Assembly (NCBI GenBank): GCA_018713605.1
Contig: DVOM01000009.1
Coordinates: 23,505 to 87,504 of the forward strand
DNA from: Scatacola_A faecigallinarum
GTDB lineage: Bacteria; Pseudomonadota; Alphaproteobacteria; RF32; CAG-239
Reading direction: 5' to 3'
DNA: 64,000 nucleotides
In this document: positions 16,032-23,938 of the stretch, piece after piece
Layout: every line of letters starts with the position of its first letter
How positions within the stretch are numbered: the stretch's first letter is position 1
The notes under the pieces: model-generated
Told to the model about the DNA's origin: nothing
Database searches by the model: none
What the model saw: the letters and a program-made list of their open reading frames with translations, nothing else
Translations under genes and position numbers: made by a program

Positions 16032-17867
16032 TCAGAATCCTGCGGCTGTTTGCATTTTGTTTGACATATAAGTATGTTGAACTTGTCTGCCAGTAACATT
16101 TTCATCATTACGGATGATGTTGGCAAGTCTTTTGTAAAAAGCGCTCCCAGGTGCCAAAATGCGGTTGAAGTCGCCATTGTCGGCAAAACGAAGCAGGTTT
16201 CCCTTAACTCTTTCCTTCTGCGCGGCGGTTTCTGTTTCGCTCATCGGTTCGCCGGTAACAAAGGAATAAAAACGATGGACAGAAGCGGCGTCAAAAGCGG
16301 CACGCGAAGAAATCGAAGCTACAGAATCAAGCATTTTGTCATTGATCTTAACGCTGCCGTCGACTAAGTCGCGATAGCCCAACACGCTACCATTTTCCTT
16401 GACTCCCCAAATTTGCGCCTGCGCCGTGCGATAATCGAATTTTTCGACGACGGCGCGGCGGGCGGCAATATCTTCCCGGTCAAAACCCGGCTGACGCCCG
16501 GCTTCATTAAAGACTTTTCCCAAAGCTTCCTTAATCCGGCGGGCATAAACAATCTGCGAACTGCCGCCTTCAATTTTGGCGCCGGTTTCCAGCAAAACGA
16601 CGGCCAGCATAAAAGAAACCTTAGGCATGGCTTCACCGCTGCGAAGAGCTTCGGCAATCTGGCCGCGGCTCATATCCTTGTCATATTCGTCGCCGAGCAT
16701 ACGGGCATAAGCCGGCATTTTTCCGGAACCGGCAGGCACCATACGGTCAAGCAAATGCGTATATTCGCCGCCGGATTTGGTGGTATGGATTTTTTTCATT
16801 TCAGTTTCAAAAACCTCCCGCGTCTGCGGATTGTCAAAAATCTGCGCCGTAAGCGACCGCGGATTGTCCAGAACATCGGCCATAAAGGAAAATATCGGTT
16901 TTTCGGCTTCAATGCTGACCTGGACAACCGAACTGTCTTTGAGCAAATCATTAGCCTGCATGGCATGAACCGAAGCCAGCTGCAACGCGGCCAAATCATT
17001 CTCCGGCGTTCCTTTGGCTTTGTGATAAGTCATTTGTCTGTCTAACAGTTTCATTACTTTTTTCAGCATTCGCACATCGTTTTGAAACTGTTGTTCAACC
17101 TGTGCAGAGAATTCTGTCAAAACGTCTTTGTGAAGTTCGGAAAGAGCCTTGACGGTATTCATGCTCAAATCTTTAAATTCCATACCCTGCGGCATAAACT
17201 CCTTATTTATCAGATGATGCCAACGAGCTTTCAAAGATTTTGCAGCCAAGGCTTTTTTCTCAAACATATCTTTCTTCATCTCTTTTTCATGCGCTTTTAA
17301 TGCTGCAATTTTTTCCGGCGTATCAAAACCGGGCAGGGTCATGGCAACAACTTTCGGATAAATTTTGCTGTAGAGATAAAGCGGGGGGCCAAAAACAAAA
17401 GGATCGCATATTTCGGGACCCGTCTGGTTGTCGGTATTCACACGGCCGGACATCAGCGACAAATTAAACTTTTCGCCAAAACTGCGTGCCCGCGCAACCT
17501 GATTGACAAACTTGTAGCAGGAATGAAACATATTATAGTCGTTTTCTTCAACGGCAGCTCCGGCACCACGTTTGTCGCGCTGACGCATCGGTCCGAGGTG
17601 GTCGGAAAAGTCAAAGCGGAAATCATGTTTCAGCTGCCGATAGAGTTCGCGGCAGAGCGTTTGACGATGTTCGTCTTCGACAACGGCGGCATAGGTGTCG
17701 TTAACGCGTTTTAAAACAGTGCGCATGAAACTTTCGGCATAAGGAAACACCTTCGGATTATAAGCATTAACGGTGCCGTCGCCGTAGGTTTCCCGTAAAG
17801 GGGCGTCGGTATCAAGATAGGAAAATTCGGGTTTTTTGGCGATGACCGCCTGACTGTATTTGCTCAT
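16032..17867 (-). CDS. Large soluble protein of unknown function (611 aa)
   Basis: Not recognised. 611 residues with no signal peptide and no membrane segment. Composition is balanced and the sequence looks like a folded, largely helical cytoplasmic protein. It opens MSKYSQAVIAKKPEFSYL. A His/Lys-rich helical region lies around 190-310 and a compact C-terminal half contains several Arg-Arg and Gly-Ser motifs (SGKMPAYARMLGDEY, ISSRAAFDAASVHRF). I cannot point to a catalytic motif. It has a long leader with a perfect sigma70-type promoter about 410 bases upstream, unusual in this window. Directly downstream is ldcA, only 2 bases away, suggesting co-expression. Confidence 0.75.
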   Translation of the reverse strand: MSKYSQAVIAKKPEFSYLDTDAPLRETYGDGTVNAYNPKVFPYAESFMRTVLKRVNDTYAAVVEDEHRQTLCRELYRQLKHDFRFDFSDHLGPMRQRDKRGAGAAVEENDYNMFHSCYKFVNQVARARSFGEKFNLSLMSGRVNTDNQTGPEICDPFVFGPPLYLYSKIYPKVVAMTLPGFDTPEKIAALKAHEKEMKKDMFEKKALAAKSLKARWHHLINKEFMPQGMEFKDLSMNTVKALSELHKDVLTEFSAQVEQQFQNDVRMLKKVMKLLDRQMTYHKAKGTPENDLAALQLASVHAMQANDLLKDSSVVQVSIEAEKPIFSFMADVLDNPRSLTAQIFDNPQTREVFETEMKKIHTTKSGGEYTHLLDRMVPAGSGKMPAYARMLGDEYDKDMSRGQIAEALRSGEAMPKVSFMLAVVLLETGAKIEGGSSQIVYARRIKEALGKVFNEAGRQPGFDREDIAARRAVVEKFDYRTAQAQIWGVKENGSVLGYRDLVDGSVKINDKMLDSVASISSRAAFDAASVHRFYSFVTGEPMSETETAAQKERVKGNLLRFADNGDFNRILAPGSAFYKRLANIIRNDENVTGRQVQHTYMSNKMQTAAGF

Positions 17868-18279
17868 TTTGTTCTCTTTCTTCTGGATTAAAGGTTAACC
17901 TGCTGTAATTTTGCGCTTATCCTCTGACTGCCGAATTACCAAAAGCAATCAGAGGTTCCTAAGCAGCAGAACCTTCGAAAAGGGAGAACTTTTATTTTTG
18001 AATCGGCTGTTTGTGTTCATGTTTGCAAAATCCTGTAAAAATTAATCCATAACCGGTTAAAGCCTGTTGATTTTCATCCTCCAAGCACCCAAGCTTTATT
18101 CAACTGACGAAAGTGCTCAGAGGTTCATAATCAACAAAAGCAAAATGCTGATTAGCAGAGATTTTGCGGAAATAACGGCGAAAGCTTCCGGGCGGAAGGC
18201 GCCGGAAAGCGAATAAAAACTGTATGTCTTGCCAAAAAACGACATTTTTCGCCTTATGTTTTTCATTAAAACCGCGGTC
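17868..18279 (-). promoter_or_regulatory. Long structured leader of the 611-aa gene (or unrecognised sRNA)
   Basis: About 400 bases without a convincing gene, expected to be transcribed leftward from the promoter at 18,280-18,309. Read leftward, 17,945-17,955 pairs with 17,921-17,931 as an 11-bp stem with one G-U pair (CCTCTGATTGC with GCAGTCAGAGG). The alternative hairpin AGGTTC/GAACCT (17,969-17,974 with 17,953-17,958) shares three bases with it, so the two are mutually exclusive. The ten-mer TCAGAGGTTC occurs at 17,949 and again at 18,117. No T-run terminator is seen. I do not recognise RNase P RNA, tmRNA, 6S or SRP RNA features. Confidence 0.4.
18117..18245 (-). CDS. Possible 42-aa leader peptide or small membrane protein
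   Basis: Short leftward reading frame beginning MSFFGKTYSFYS, preceded by AAGG at 6-base spacing and ending with a leucine/isoleucine-rich stretch (SLLISILLLLIMNL). It lies about 30 bases after the predicted transcription start from the promoter at 18,280. It could be a leader peptide, a single-span membrane peptide, or chance. No homologue is recognised. Confidence 0.25.
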   Translation of the reverse strand: MSFFGKTYSFYSLSGAFRPEAFAVISAKSLLISILLLLIMNL

Positions 18280-18309
18280 ATTATACAAACGTAGCGGAAA
18301 TTTTGTCAA
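18280..18309 (-). promoter_or_regulatory. Consensus sigma70-type promoter, leftward
   Basis: On the leftward strand TTGACA (18,309-18,304) and TATAAT (18,285-18,280) are separated by 18 bases. Both hexamers match consensus perfectly. Transcription should start near 18,273 and run into the leader of the 611-residue gene. Confidence 0.75.
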
Positions 18310-18333
18310 TATACTTTGTGTGTTTTTTTAAGA

Positions 18334-18366
18334 CAAAAAAAAATCCCTCCTTGCCGGAGGGATTTG
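18334..18366 (-). terminator. Rho-independent terminator of rho
   Basis: Read leftward, AAATCCCTCC and GGAGGGATTT pair around a 5-base loop and are followed by nine T residues. It lies 15 bases after the stop of rho and immediately upstream of the leftward promoter at 18,280-18,309. Confidence 0.88.
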
Positions 18367-18380
18367 AAAACGTTGAGCCG

Positions 18381-19634
18381 TCAGGAGTTCATGGTATTGA
18401 AGAAGTCCTGATTGTCTTTGGACAAACGCAGCTTGTCCAGCAGGAATTCCATGCCGTCGGTCATTCCCATCTGCATCAGAACACGGCGCAGAACCCACAT
18501 TTTAGAAAGCGTAGCCTTATCAACCAGCAGCTCTTCCTTACGCGTTCCGGAACGGGTAATGTCGATGGTCGGGAACAAACGCTTGTCTGTCAGTTTGCGG
18601 TCCAAAATGATTTCGGAGTTGCCGGTACCCTTGAACTCTTCAAAAATAACCTCGTCCATGCGCGAACCCGTATCAATAAGCGCCGTGGCAATGATGGTCA
18701 GCGAACCGCCTTCCTCAACGTTGCGCGCGGCACCGAGCAGACGTTTCGGACGTTGCAGCGCATTGGCGTCGACACCGCCGGTAAGAACTTTTCCGGAAGA
18801 AGGAATAACCGTGTTATAAGCGCGGCCGAGACGGGTTATGGAATCAAGCAGAATGACAACGTCTTTTTTTGTTTCAACCAGACGTTTGGCTTTTTCGATA
18901 ACCATTTCGGCAACTTGGACGTGACGGGCGGCCGGTTCGTCAAAAGTTGAGGAAATGACTTCGCCCTTGACCGAGCGACTCATATCGGTAACTTCTTCCG
19001 GACGTTCGTCAATCAGCAGCACCATCAGATAAACTTCGGGATGATTGGTGGCTATGGCATGGGCAATGTTTTGCAGCATGACCGTTTTACCGGTGCGCGG
19101 CGGCGCGACAATAAGGCCGCGCTGTCCCTTGCCCTGAGGCGCAATCAAATCAATAATGCGGGTGGTATAGTCCTTTTCGCCGCAAATGATGTCAAAATCG
19201 AGTTTTTTGGTCGGATAAAGCGGCGTAAGGTTGTCAAAATTGACACGCAGCTTGGATTTTTCAGGATCTTCAAAATTAATCGCATTAATTTTGGTCAAGG
19301 CAAAATAACGTTCGTTGTCTTTTGGACCGCGGATTTCGCCCTCTACGGTATCGCCGGTGCGCAGGCCGAATTTTTTGACCTGCGAAGGCGAAACGTAAAT
19401 GTCATCGGGACTGGCCAGATAGTTGGATTCGGCAGAGCGCAGAAAACCGAAACCGTCCTGCAGAACTTCTATGGTTCCTTCGCCGTAAATTGTCTGATCG
19501 TCGGAAGCGACTTTTTTCATAATGGCGAAAATCAAATCCTGAACACGCATGGAAGAAGCGTCTTCAATTCCCAGTTCCTCCGCCTGAGTTAGCAACTCTT
19601 TGGGAGATTTTTGCTTTAAATCTTTTAAATGCAT
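18381..19634 (-). CDS. rho: Transcription termination factor Rho
   Basis: Hexameric RNA helicase ending transcription at Rho-dependent sites, 417 residues, standard length. It begins MHLKDLKQKSPKELLTQAEE. The RNA-binding CSD has GFGFLRS and YVSPSQ. The ATPase core has a P-loop (PPRTGKT, about residues 174-180), VLLIDERPEEVTDM and LLDSITRLGRAYN. The Q-loop and R-loop region (SGKVLTGGVDANAL) and the C-terminal RRVLMQMG are intact. In alphaproteobacteria rho lies near oriC, as here. Confidence 0.98.
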   Translation of the reverse strand: MHLKDLKQKSPKELLTQAEELGIEDASSMRVQDLIFAIMKKVASDDQTIYGEGTIEVLQDGFGFLRSAESNYLASPDDIYVSPSQVKKFGLRTGDTVEGEIRGPKDNERYFALTKINAINFEDPEKSKLRVNFDNLTPLYPTKKLDFDIICGEKDYTTRIIDLIAPQGKGQRGLIVAPPRTGKTVMLQNIAHAIATNHPEVYLMVLLIDERPEEVTDMSRSVKGEVISSTFDEPAARHVQVAEMVIEKAKRLVETKKDVVILLDSITRLGRAYNTVIPSSGKVLTGGVDANALQRPKRLLGAARNVEEGGSLTIIATALIDTGSRMDEVIFEEFKGTGNSEIILDRKLTDKRLFPTIDITRSGTRKEELLVDKATLSKMWVLRRVLMQMGMTDGMEFLLDKLRLSKDNQDFFNTMNS

Positions 19635-20162
19635 TGTGACCTTGAATATATTTTTGACGTGAATATGTAATGAGAGTGAGGGAAGAACCCCTCTGCATCG
19701 TTACCTTAAGAATTAATGCTTGGTTTGTTTATAAGCTTTAAATGCACGAAAGTCAATTGAATGTTACAGGATTTTTATGCACAGTCAAATCTTCCCATAA
19801 TATATTTTAAAAAGTTTAGTTGTTATCTGTATATCCCTGCTGCTTGTGTGGATTATTTTTTGTGCACACGATTATCCAAAAGTTAAAGGAATGTTAATAA
19901 ACTTGTTAACGAAAATTAAGCTTGGTTAACGAATCGTTAATTTTATTTTGGCTGATTCTGTAAACAGCAAAAATCAGTTTTTGTTGATAAGTGTTTTTAT
20001 CAACGCCTGTGTCTAAAGTTATCCACCTGTTAGTAAAGTTGTATATTAGATTTTACTTTGCGGTGATTAATCTGTATAAATATCTCAGAAGGCTTATTTA
20101 TGCACAGCCGGACGCGGTTTTGTGCATAAGTTGGCCAAGGTTTTGAATCTGAGGATTTTTTT
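19635..20162. other. oriC: Predicted chromosomal replication origin (oriC)
   Basis: A 528-base, A+T-rich non-coding gap with divergent genes (rho leftward, coaE rightward) at the position where many alphaproteobacteria carry oriC. Perfect TTATNCACA DnaA boxes are at 19,775-19,783 and 20,098-20,106 (plus) and 20,121-20,129 (minus). One-mismatch boxes are at 19,847-19,855 (minus), 19,872-19,880, 19,982-19,990 (minus) and 20,019-20,027. TTAA-N7-TTAA motifs resembling CtrA sites lie at 19,883-19,897 and 19,926-19,940. A+T-rich tracts around 19,785-19,830 and 19,936-19,960 could unwind. ParAB and parS lie 7-16 kb away. Functional origin status is inferred. Confidence 0.82.
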
Positions 20163-20744
20163 ATGAAACTTGTGGCTATTACCGGTTCCATAGGCTGCGG
20201 GAAAACGACGCTGGCTTCCATGGTCAGACGCCTGGGTTACTGCGTTTACGACGTAGACGGCTGGGTTCGCCGGCTTTATTTCAAAAAGGATTTTATCCGG
20301 GTTATCGGAAAACATTTTCCCCAAGTCATCGAAGATGAAAAAGTTAACAAAAGGGCGCTGCGCAATATTGTTTTTAACGACAATGCGCGTCTGAAAGAAC
20401 TTGAAGGCCTGATTCATCCCTTTTTACGCCAATATCTCAAAAAGGTTATTCATCGGCAAGCCCGCGGCGACGGTCTTTTTTTTCTGGACGTTGCCCTGCT
20501 GTTTGAAATGGGCTGGGATATTTACTGTGACTGTATTATCGTTGCCAATGTCGATTATGAAACTCAGAAGATGCGGGTAATGAAACGTGACGGCATTACC
20601 GGCGAGGACTTTGATAAAATCAACGATATTCAGATGAGCAACCGTGACAAGATTGCTTTGGCTGATGTGGTTATTGATACCGGAAGGCCGCAGAATCAGG
20701 TTTTTACGGATTTAATCAGCATTATAGACGGACTGGAATGTTAA
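20163..20744 (+). CDS. coaE: Dephospho-CoA kinase
   Basis: Last step of coenzyme A synthesis: phosphorylates the 3'-hydroxyl of dephospho-CoA. 193 residues. P-loop GSIGCGKTT at about residues 8-16, then VYDVDGWVRRLY (the usual DAD/DxD region) and HPFLR and LLFEMGWD segments typical of CoaE. It is the first rightward gene after the proposed oriC and is followed one base later by dnaQ, the usual alphaproteobacterial coaE-dnaQ pairing. The usual maf and aroE genes do not precede it here. Confidence 0.94.
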   Translation: MKLVAITGSIGCGKTTLASMVRRLGYCVYDVDGWVRRLYFKKDFIRVIGKHFPQVIEDEKVNKRALRNIVFNDNARLKELEGLIHPFLRQYLKKVIHRQARGDGLFFLDVALLFEMGWDIYCDCIIVANVDYETQKMRVMKRDGITGEDFDKINDIQMSNRDKIALADVVIDTGRPQNQVFTDLISIIDGLEC

Positions 20745-20745
20745 T

Positions 20746-21435
20746 ATGGTAAGGGAAATTGTTTTTGATACGGAAACGACGGGTTTTAATGCCGAAGAAG
20801 GCGAACGTCTGGTTGAAATCGGTGCGGTAGAACTGATAAACCATATTCCGACCGGCAAGACGTATCATCAGTACATTAACCCGGAGAAAGAAGTTCCCGA
20901 AGAGGCATATAAGGTTCACGGCCTGTCGTATGACTTTCTGAAAGATTTTCCGACTTTTGACAAAGTGGCTGACGACTGGCTGGAGTTTATCGGCGAAGAC
21001 AGCGTTTTGGTTGCGCATAACGCTCAGTTCGATATTAACTTTGTAAACTATGAACTGAAGCAGCTCGGTAAACCGACGCTGGCCTGGGACAGGGTAGTTG
21101 ATACGCTGGAAATTGCCCGCAGCATGTTTCCGGGAGCCAGAAACAATCTGGATGCTTTATGTAAAAGATTTGGCGTCGACAACAGCAGCCGTACCAATCA
21201 CGGCGCTCTGCTTGATGCGGAACTGCTGGCCAAGGTTTATCTGGAGCTGATGGGCGGCGAGGAACCGACCATGGGTTTGGAAGACAAAAAGGAAACCAAG
21301 GTGTCGGTCAGTTTTGAAAATCATGAAAACAAGATTTACCGCGAACCGAGACCTTTTGCCGCAACAGCAGAAGAGCTGGAAGCTCACAAGGCTTTTTTGG
21401 AAAGTAAGATTAAAAATGCCGTCTGGCTTTCCTGA
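20746..21435 (+). CDS. dnaQ: DNA polymerase III epsilon subunit (3'-5' proofreading exonuclease)
   Basis: 229-residue DEDDh exonuclease. ExoI motif FDTETTGF (about residues 6-13), ExoII HNAQFDINF (about 97-105) and ExoIII NHGALLDAELLA (His about 157, Asp about 162) are all intact. The C-terminal tail of about 55 residues probably contacts the polymerase alpha subunit and clamp. It is coupled to coaE. Downstream genes converge from the other strand without an obvious terminator. Confidence 0.95.
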   Translation: MVREIVFDTETTGFNAEEGERLVEIGAVELINHIPTGKTYHQYINPEKEVPEEAYKVHGLSYDFLKDFPTFDKVADDWLEFIGEDSVLVAHNAQFDINFVNYELKQLGKPTLAWDRVVDTLEIARSMFPGARNNLDALCKRFGVDNSSRTNHGALLDAELLAKVYLELMGGEEPTMGLEDKKETKVSVSFENHENKIYREPRPFAATAEELEAHKAFLESKIKNAVWLS

Positions 21436-21438
21436 CTT

Positions 21439-21522
21439 TTATTTGTTTCGCAGGTTAAAAAGTACGGAAACCACAATAATTTCCAATATTACAAAGCAAA
21501 TTGCAGCCGTGTCGTATGCCAT
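21439..21522 (-). CDS. Putative 27-aa single-span membrane peptide
   Basis: Small frame starting 2 bases after the stop of the SDR gene (TGA-CT-ATG) and read MAYDTAAICFVILEII... to RNK. A single hydrophobic segment (about residues 6-22) is followed by a positive tail, consistent with a small inner-membrane protein. The tight spacing suggests translational coupling to the SDR. Only the hydrophobic pattern and context support it. Confidence 0.35.
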   Translation of the reverse strand: MAYDTAAICFVILEIIVVSVLFNLRNK

Positions 21523-21524
21523 AG

Positions 21525-22286
21525 TCAGACCTTGTGCGGCAAACGGGCATAAACGAAATCGCTGACACAGTTGGGCAGTATCGACATGAACCAGGCTGCA
21601 AAACGCATCGGCCAGGGAAAAGCTATCAGTCCGACGTTTTCTTCCACTTTTTCGGCAATGATTTTGGCCGCTTTTTCGGCCGACATGAAAAAAGGCATCG
21701 GGCAGGTATTTTGATCGGTAATGCGGGATTTGACAAAGCCCGGGCAGATGACGCTGACCTGAATGCTGAACTGTCGTAGTTCAGAACGCAGCGCTTCGCC
21801 GTAGGCTTTGACACAGGCTTTGGAGGCGCTGTAGGACGGACAGGAGGGCAGGCCGTGATAACCGGCGATGGAAGAAGTAATAACAAGGGTTTTGTGTTTA
21901 TCACGGCGGTTTTTGAATATTTCGACAGCCGGAATCAGCGTGTTTAAGACACCGATAACATTGGTATTGAACGTGTTGTATATATTTTCGGGCGTTTCTT
22001 CCAGCGTAGCAACTCCGGCGTTGGCGTAAACGATGTTCAGCGGTGCGATTTCTTCACATTTCTTTATCCATGCGGCCGTATTTTGCCGGTCGGTTACGTC
22101 CATGACTTCGGCATATACCTTGACGTTGTATCTTTCACAGGCGGTTTTAACCGTTTCGAGCCGTTCACGGTTGCGGCCGGAAATAAACAGGGTTCCGGCG
22201 CCGGTTATGGCGTAGTGTCTGGCCAGAGCTTCGCCGATGCCCGAAGATGCGCCGGTAATGAGAACGTTTGGTTTCTTTTTTGTCAT
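21525..22286 (-). CDS. Short-chain dehydrogenase/reductase (SDR)
   Basis: 253-residue classical SDR. The Rossmann cofactor motif is TGASSGIGEA (about residues 11-20), NAGVA at about 91 and the catalytic SSIAG...YSASKACVK (Ser about 140, Tyr-x3-Lys about 153-157). A basic residue after the first glycine motif (SGRNRERLE) suggests NADP preference. The last 40 residues are hydrophobic (FPWPMRFAAWFMSILPNC), which suggests membrane association. The substrate is unknown. It converges on dnaQ and is divergent from yicC. Confidence 0.85.
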   Translation of the reverse strand: MTKKKPNVLITGASSGIGEALARHYAITGAGTLFISGRNRERLETVKTACERYNVKVYAEVMDVTDRQNTAAWIKKCEEIAPLNIVYANAGVATLEETPENIYNTFNTNVIGVLNTLIPAVEIFKNRRDKHKTLVITSSIAGYHGLPSCPSYSASKACVKAYGEALRSELRQFSIQVSVICPGFVKSRITDQNTCPMPFFMSAEKAAKIIAEKVEENVGLIAFPWPMRFAAWFMSILPNCVSDFVYARLPHKV

Positions 22287-22367
22287 TTTGCCCCCGATTG
22301 GTAAAATATTATTAAGTATTTATTATATATACTGCGGTTATTAACTTTAGGTAAAAAGGAGAACCTT

Positions 22368-23270
22368 TTGTCTGTTTCGAGTATGACCGGTTTTGCCAGA
22401 ACCGACGGTGCAACCGTTTTTGAAAAAAAGCGCTGCGATTGGTTTTTTGAGCTGAAAAGCGTCAACGGCAAGTCTTTGGACGTTAAAACCAAACTGCCTT
22501 TCCGATTGGAAAGCTTGTCTATGTTCGTTAAAAACAAAGCGGCCGAATATTTTTCCCGCGGCAGTCTCAGCGTTTATCTGGAAACCGGCTTTGACGGCGA
22601 AACCGGCGTGAAAATCAATGAAGAACTGCTCAGCAAACTGGCCGAAAGAGCCGTTGCCGTTTATGAAAAATATCCCGAACAAATGAAAAAACCGTCGCCG
22701 GGCGAAATTCTGGCGGTAAAAGGCGTTGTGGAAACGGTCGACGACGAATTGAGCGAAGACGAAGAAAGCAGGCTGCTTGAAGACTTGAAGAAAGGTTTTG
22801 TCAATGCCTGCAACCGACTTTTGCAGGACAGACGGGCCGAAGGCGAAAAAATAGCCAGAGCGCTGACCGATATTTTGGATAAGATTGCCATCAGGGTCGA
22901 AAAAATTGAAATTGTGGCTGAAATTCTGCCGCAAAAGCTTAAAGAGCGCCTGAAAGGACAGATAAAGGAACTGTTGGATGCCGATTGCCAAATTTCCGAA
23001 GACAGGCTGGTTCAGGAAGTTTGCCTGTATGTGGCCCGGGCTGACATACGTGAGGAAATAGACCGTTTGAAAGCGCATGTGAAAACCGCGCGGCAGCTGT
23101 TGTCTTCAGGCGAGGCGGTGGGTCGGCGGCTTGACTTTTTGTGTCAGGAACTGAACCGCGAGGCCAATACGACCTGTTCAAAATCCTGTGACATTGAAAT
23201 AACCAATCTGGGCATGGAACTGAAGACGCTTATTGAGCAGTTTCGTGAACAGGTACAAAATATGGAGTAA
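22368..23270 (+). CDS. yicC: YicC-family endoribonuclease-like protein
   Basis: 300 residues. A TTG start at 22,368 is preferred because AAAGGAGA lies at good spacing and the product then begins MSVSSMTGFAR, matching the family N-terminus. The first internal ATG (22,383) would remove conserved residues. C-terminal hallmarks are GRRLDFLCQELNREANT and the final IEQFREQVQNME. YicC/YloC proteins are RNases implicated in stationary-phase and small-RNA turnover. It precedes gmk by 5 bases, the common alphaproteobacterial order. Confidence 0.93.
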   Translation: MSVSSMTGFARTDGATVFEKKRCDWFFELKSVNGKSLDVKTKLPFRLESLSMFVKNKAAEYFSRGSLSVYLETGFDGETGVKINEELLSKLAERAVAVYEKYPEQMKKPSPGEILAVKGVVETVDDELSEDEESRLLEDLKKGFVNACNRLLQDRRAEGEKIARALTDILDKIAIRVEKIEIVAEILPQKLKERLKGQIKELLDADCQISEDRLVQEVCLYVARADIREEIDRLKAHVKTARQLLSSGEAVGRRLDFLCQELNREANTTCSKSCDIEITNLGMELKTLIEQFREQVQNME

Positions 23271-23275
23271 AACCG

Positions 23276-23938
23276 ATGGATGAAATTATCAACCGTTTGA
23301 AGAAAGTCCGCCGCGGCGCGATGTTTATTATCGAAGCGCCTTCCGGAACCGGAAAAAGCGCCGTTGTCAAGGAAATACTGAAACGTGACAGCAATATTAA
23401 GTTTTCAGTTTCTGTAACGACCCGTAAGCCGCGTGAAAATGAAGTAGACGGCGTTGACTATTACTACGTTACCAATGAGCAATACGACGAGTTTCTGGCA
23501 CAGGACGCTTTTTATGAGCATGTCGAATCGCAGTACGGCGACCGTTACGGCACTTTGCGGTCGGAAGTGGACAGCTTTATCAACATCGGCCAGGACGTGA
23601 TGTTTGACATGGACTGGGCCGGCGCCCGTCAGATGCGCGAAAAAGCCGGTTCGGACGTCGTTTCGATTTATTTGCTGCCACCGTCCATCAAAGAACTGCG
23701 CCGCCGGCTGGAAAAGCGCGGTACGGATTCTCAGGAAGTCATCAACAAACGTATGGGCATCATTATGGACAAGATAAGTCATTGGGACGAATTCGACTAT
23801 GTGATTGTCAATGTCGATCTTGAGGAAACGATTGCCAAAGTGCAAAAAATTATTTCCGGCGAAAGAATGAAAAGGGTGCGTCAGGTCGGACTGAAAGGAT
23901 TTGTCAACGAACTTATCAGGGAAGCCGAGAATGGTTGA
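23276..23938 (+). CDS. gmk: Guanylate kinase
   Basis: Phosphorylates GMP to GDP. 220 residues with P-loop EAPSGTGKSAV (about residues 19-29), the GMP-binding segment SVTTRKPRENEVDGVDYYYV and VESQYGDRYGT, and the lid arginines around RRRLEKRGTD. The C-terminus is slightly longer than average. Its stop overlaps the start of the NUDIX gene by 8 bases. Confidence 0.96.
   Translation: MDEIINRLKKVRRGAMFIIEAPSGTGKSAVVKEILKRDSNIKFSVSVTTRKPRENEVDGVDYYYVTNEQYDEFLAQDAFYEHVESQYGDRYGTLRSEVDSFINIGQDVMFDMDWAGARQMREKAGSDVVSIYLLPPSIKELRRRLEKRGTDSQEVINKRMGIIMDKISHWDEFDYVIVNVDLEETIAKVQKIISGERMKRVRQVGLKGFVNELIREAENG

Noticed and set aside
18100..18309. A 69-codon leftward reading frame covering the promoter at 18.3 kb
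   Set aside because: It would start inside the -35 hexamer, upstream of the predicted transcript start, and the product has no recognisable features.
19897..19930. Additional TTAA pairs with 6- or 8-base spacing in the oriC gap
   Set aside because: Spacing does not fit the N7 of CtrA sites and such pairs are expected by chance in A+T-rich DNA.
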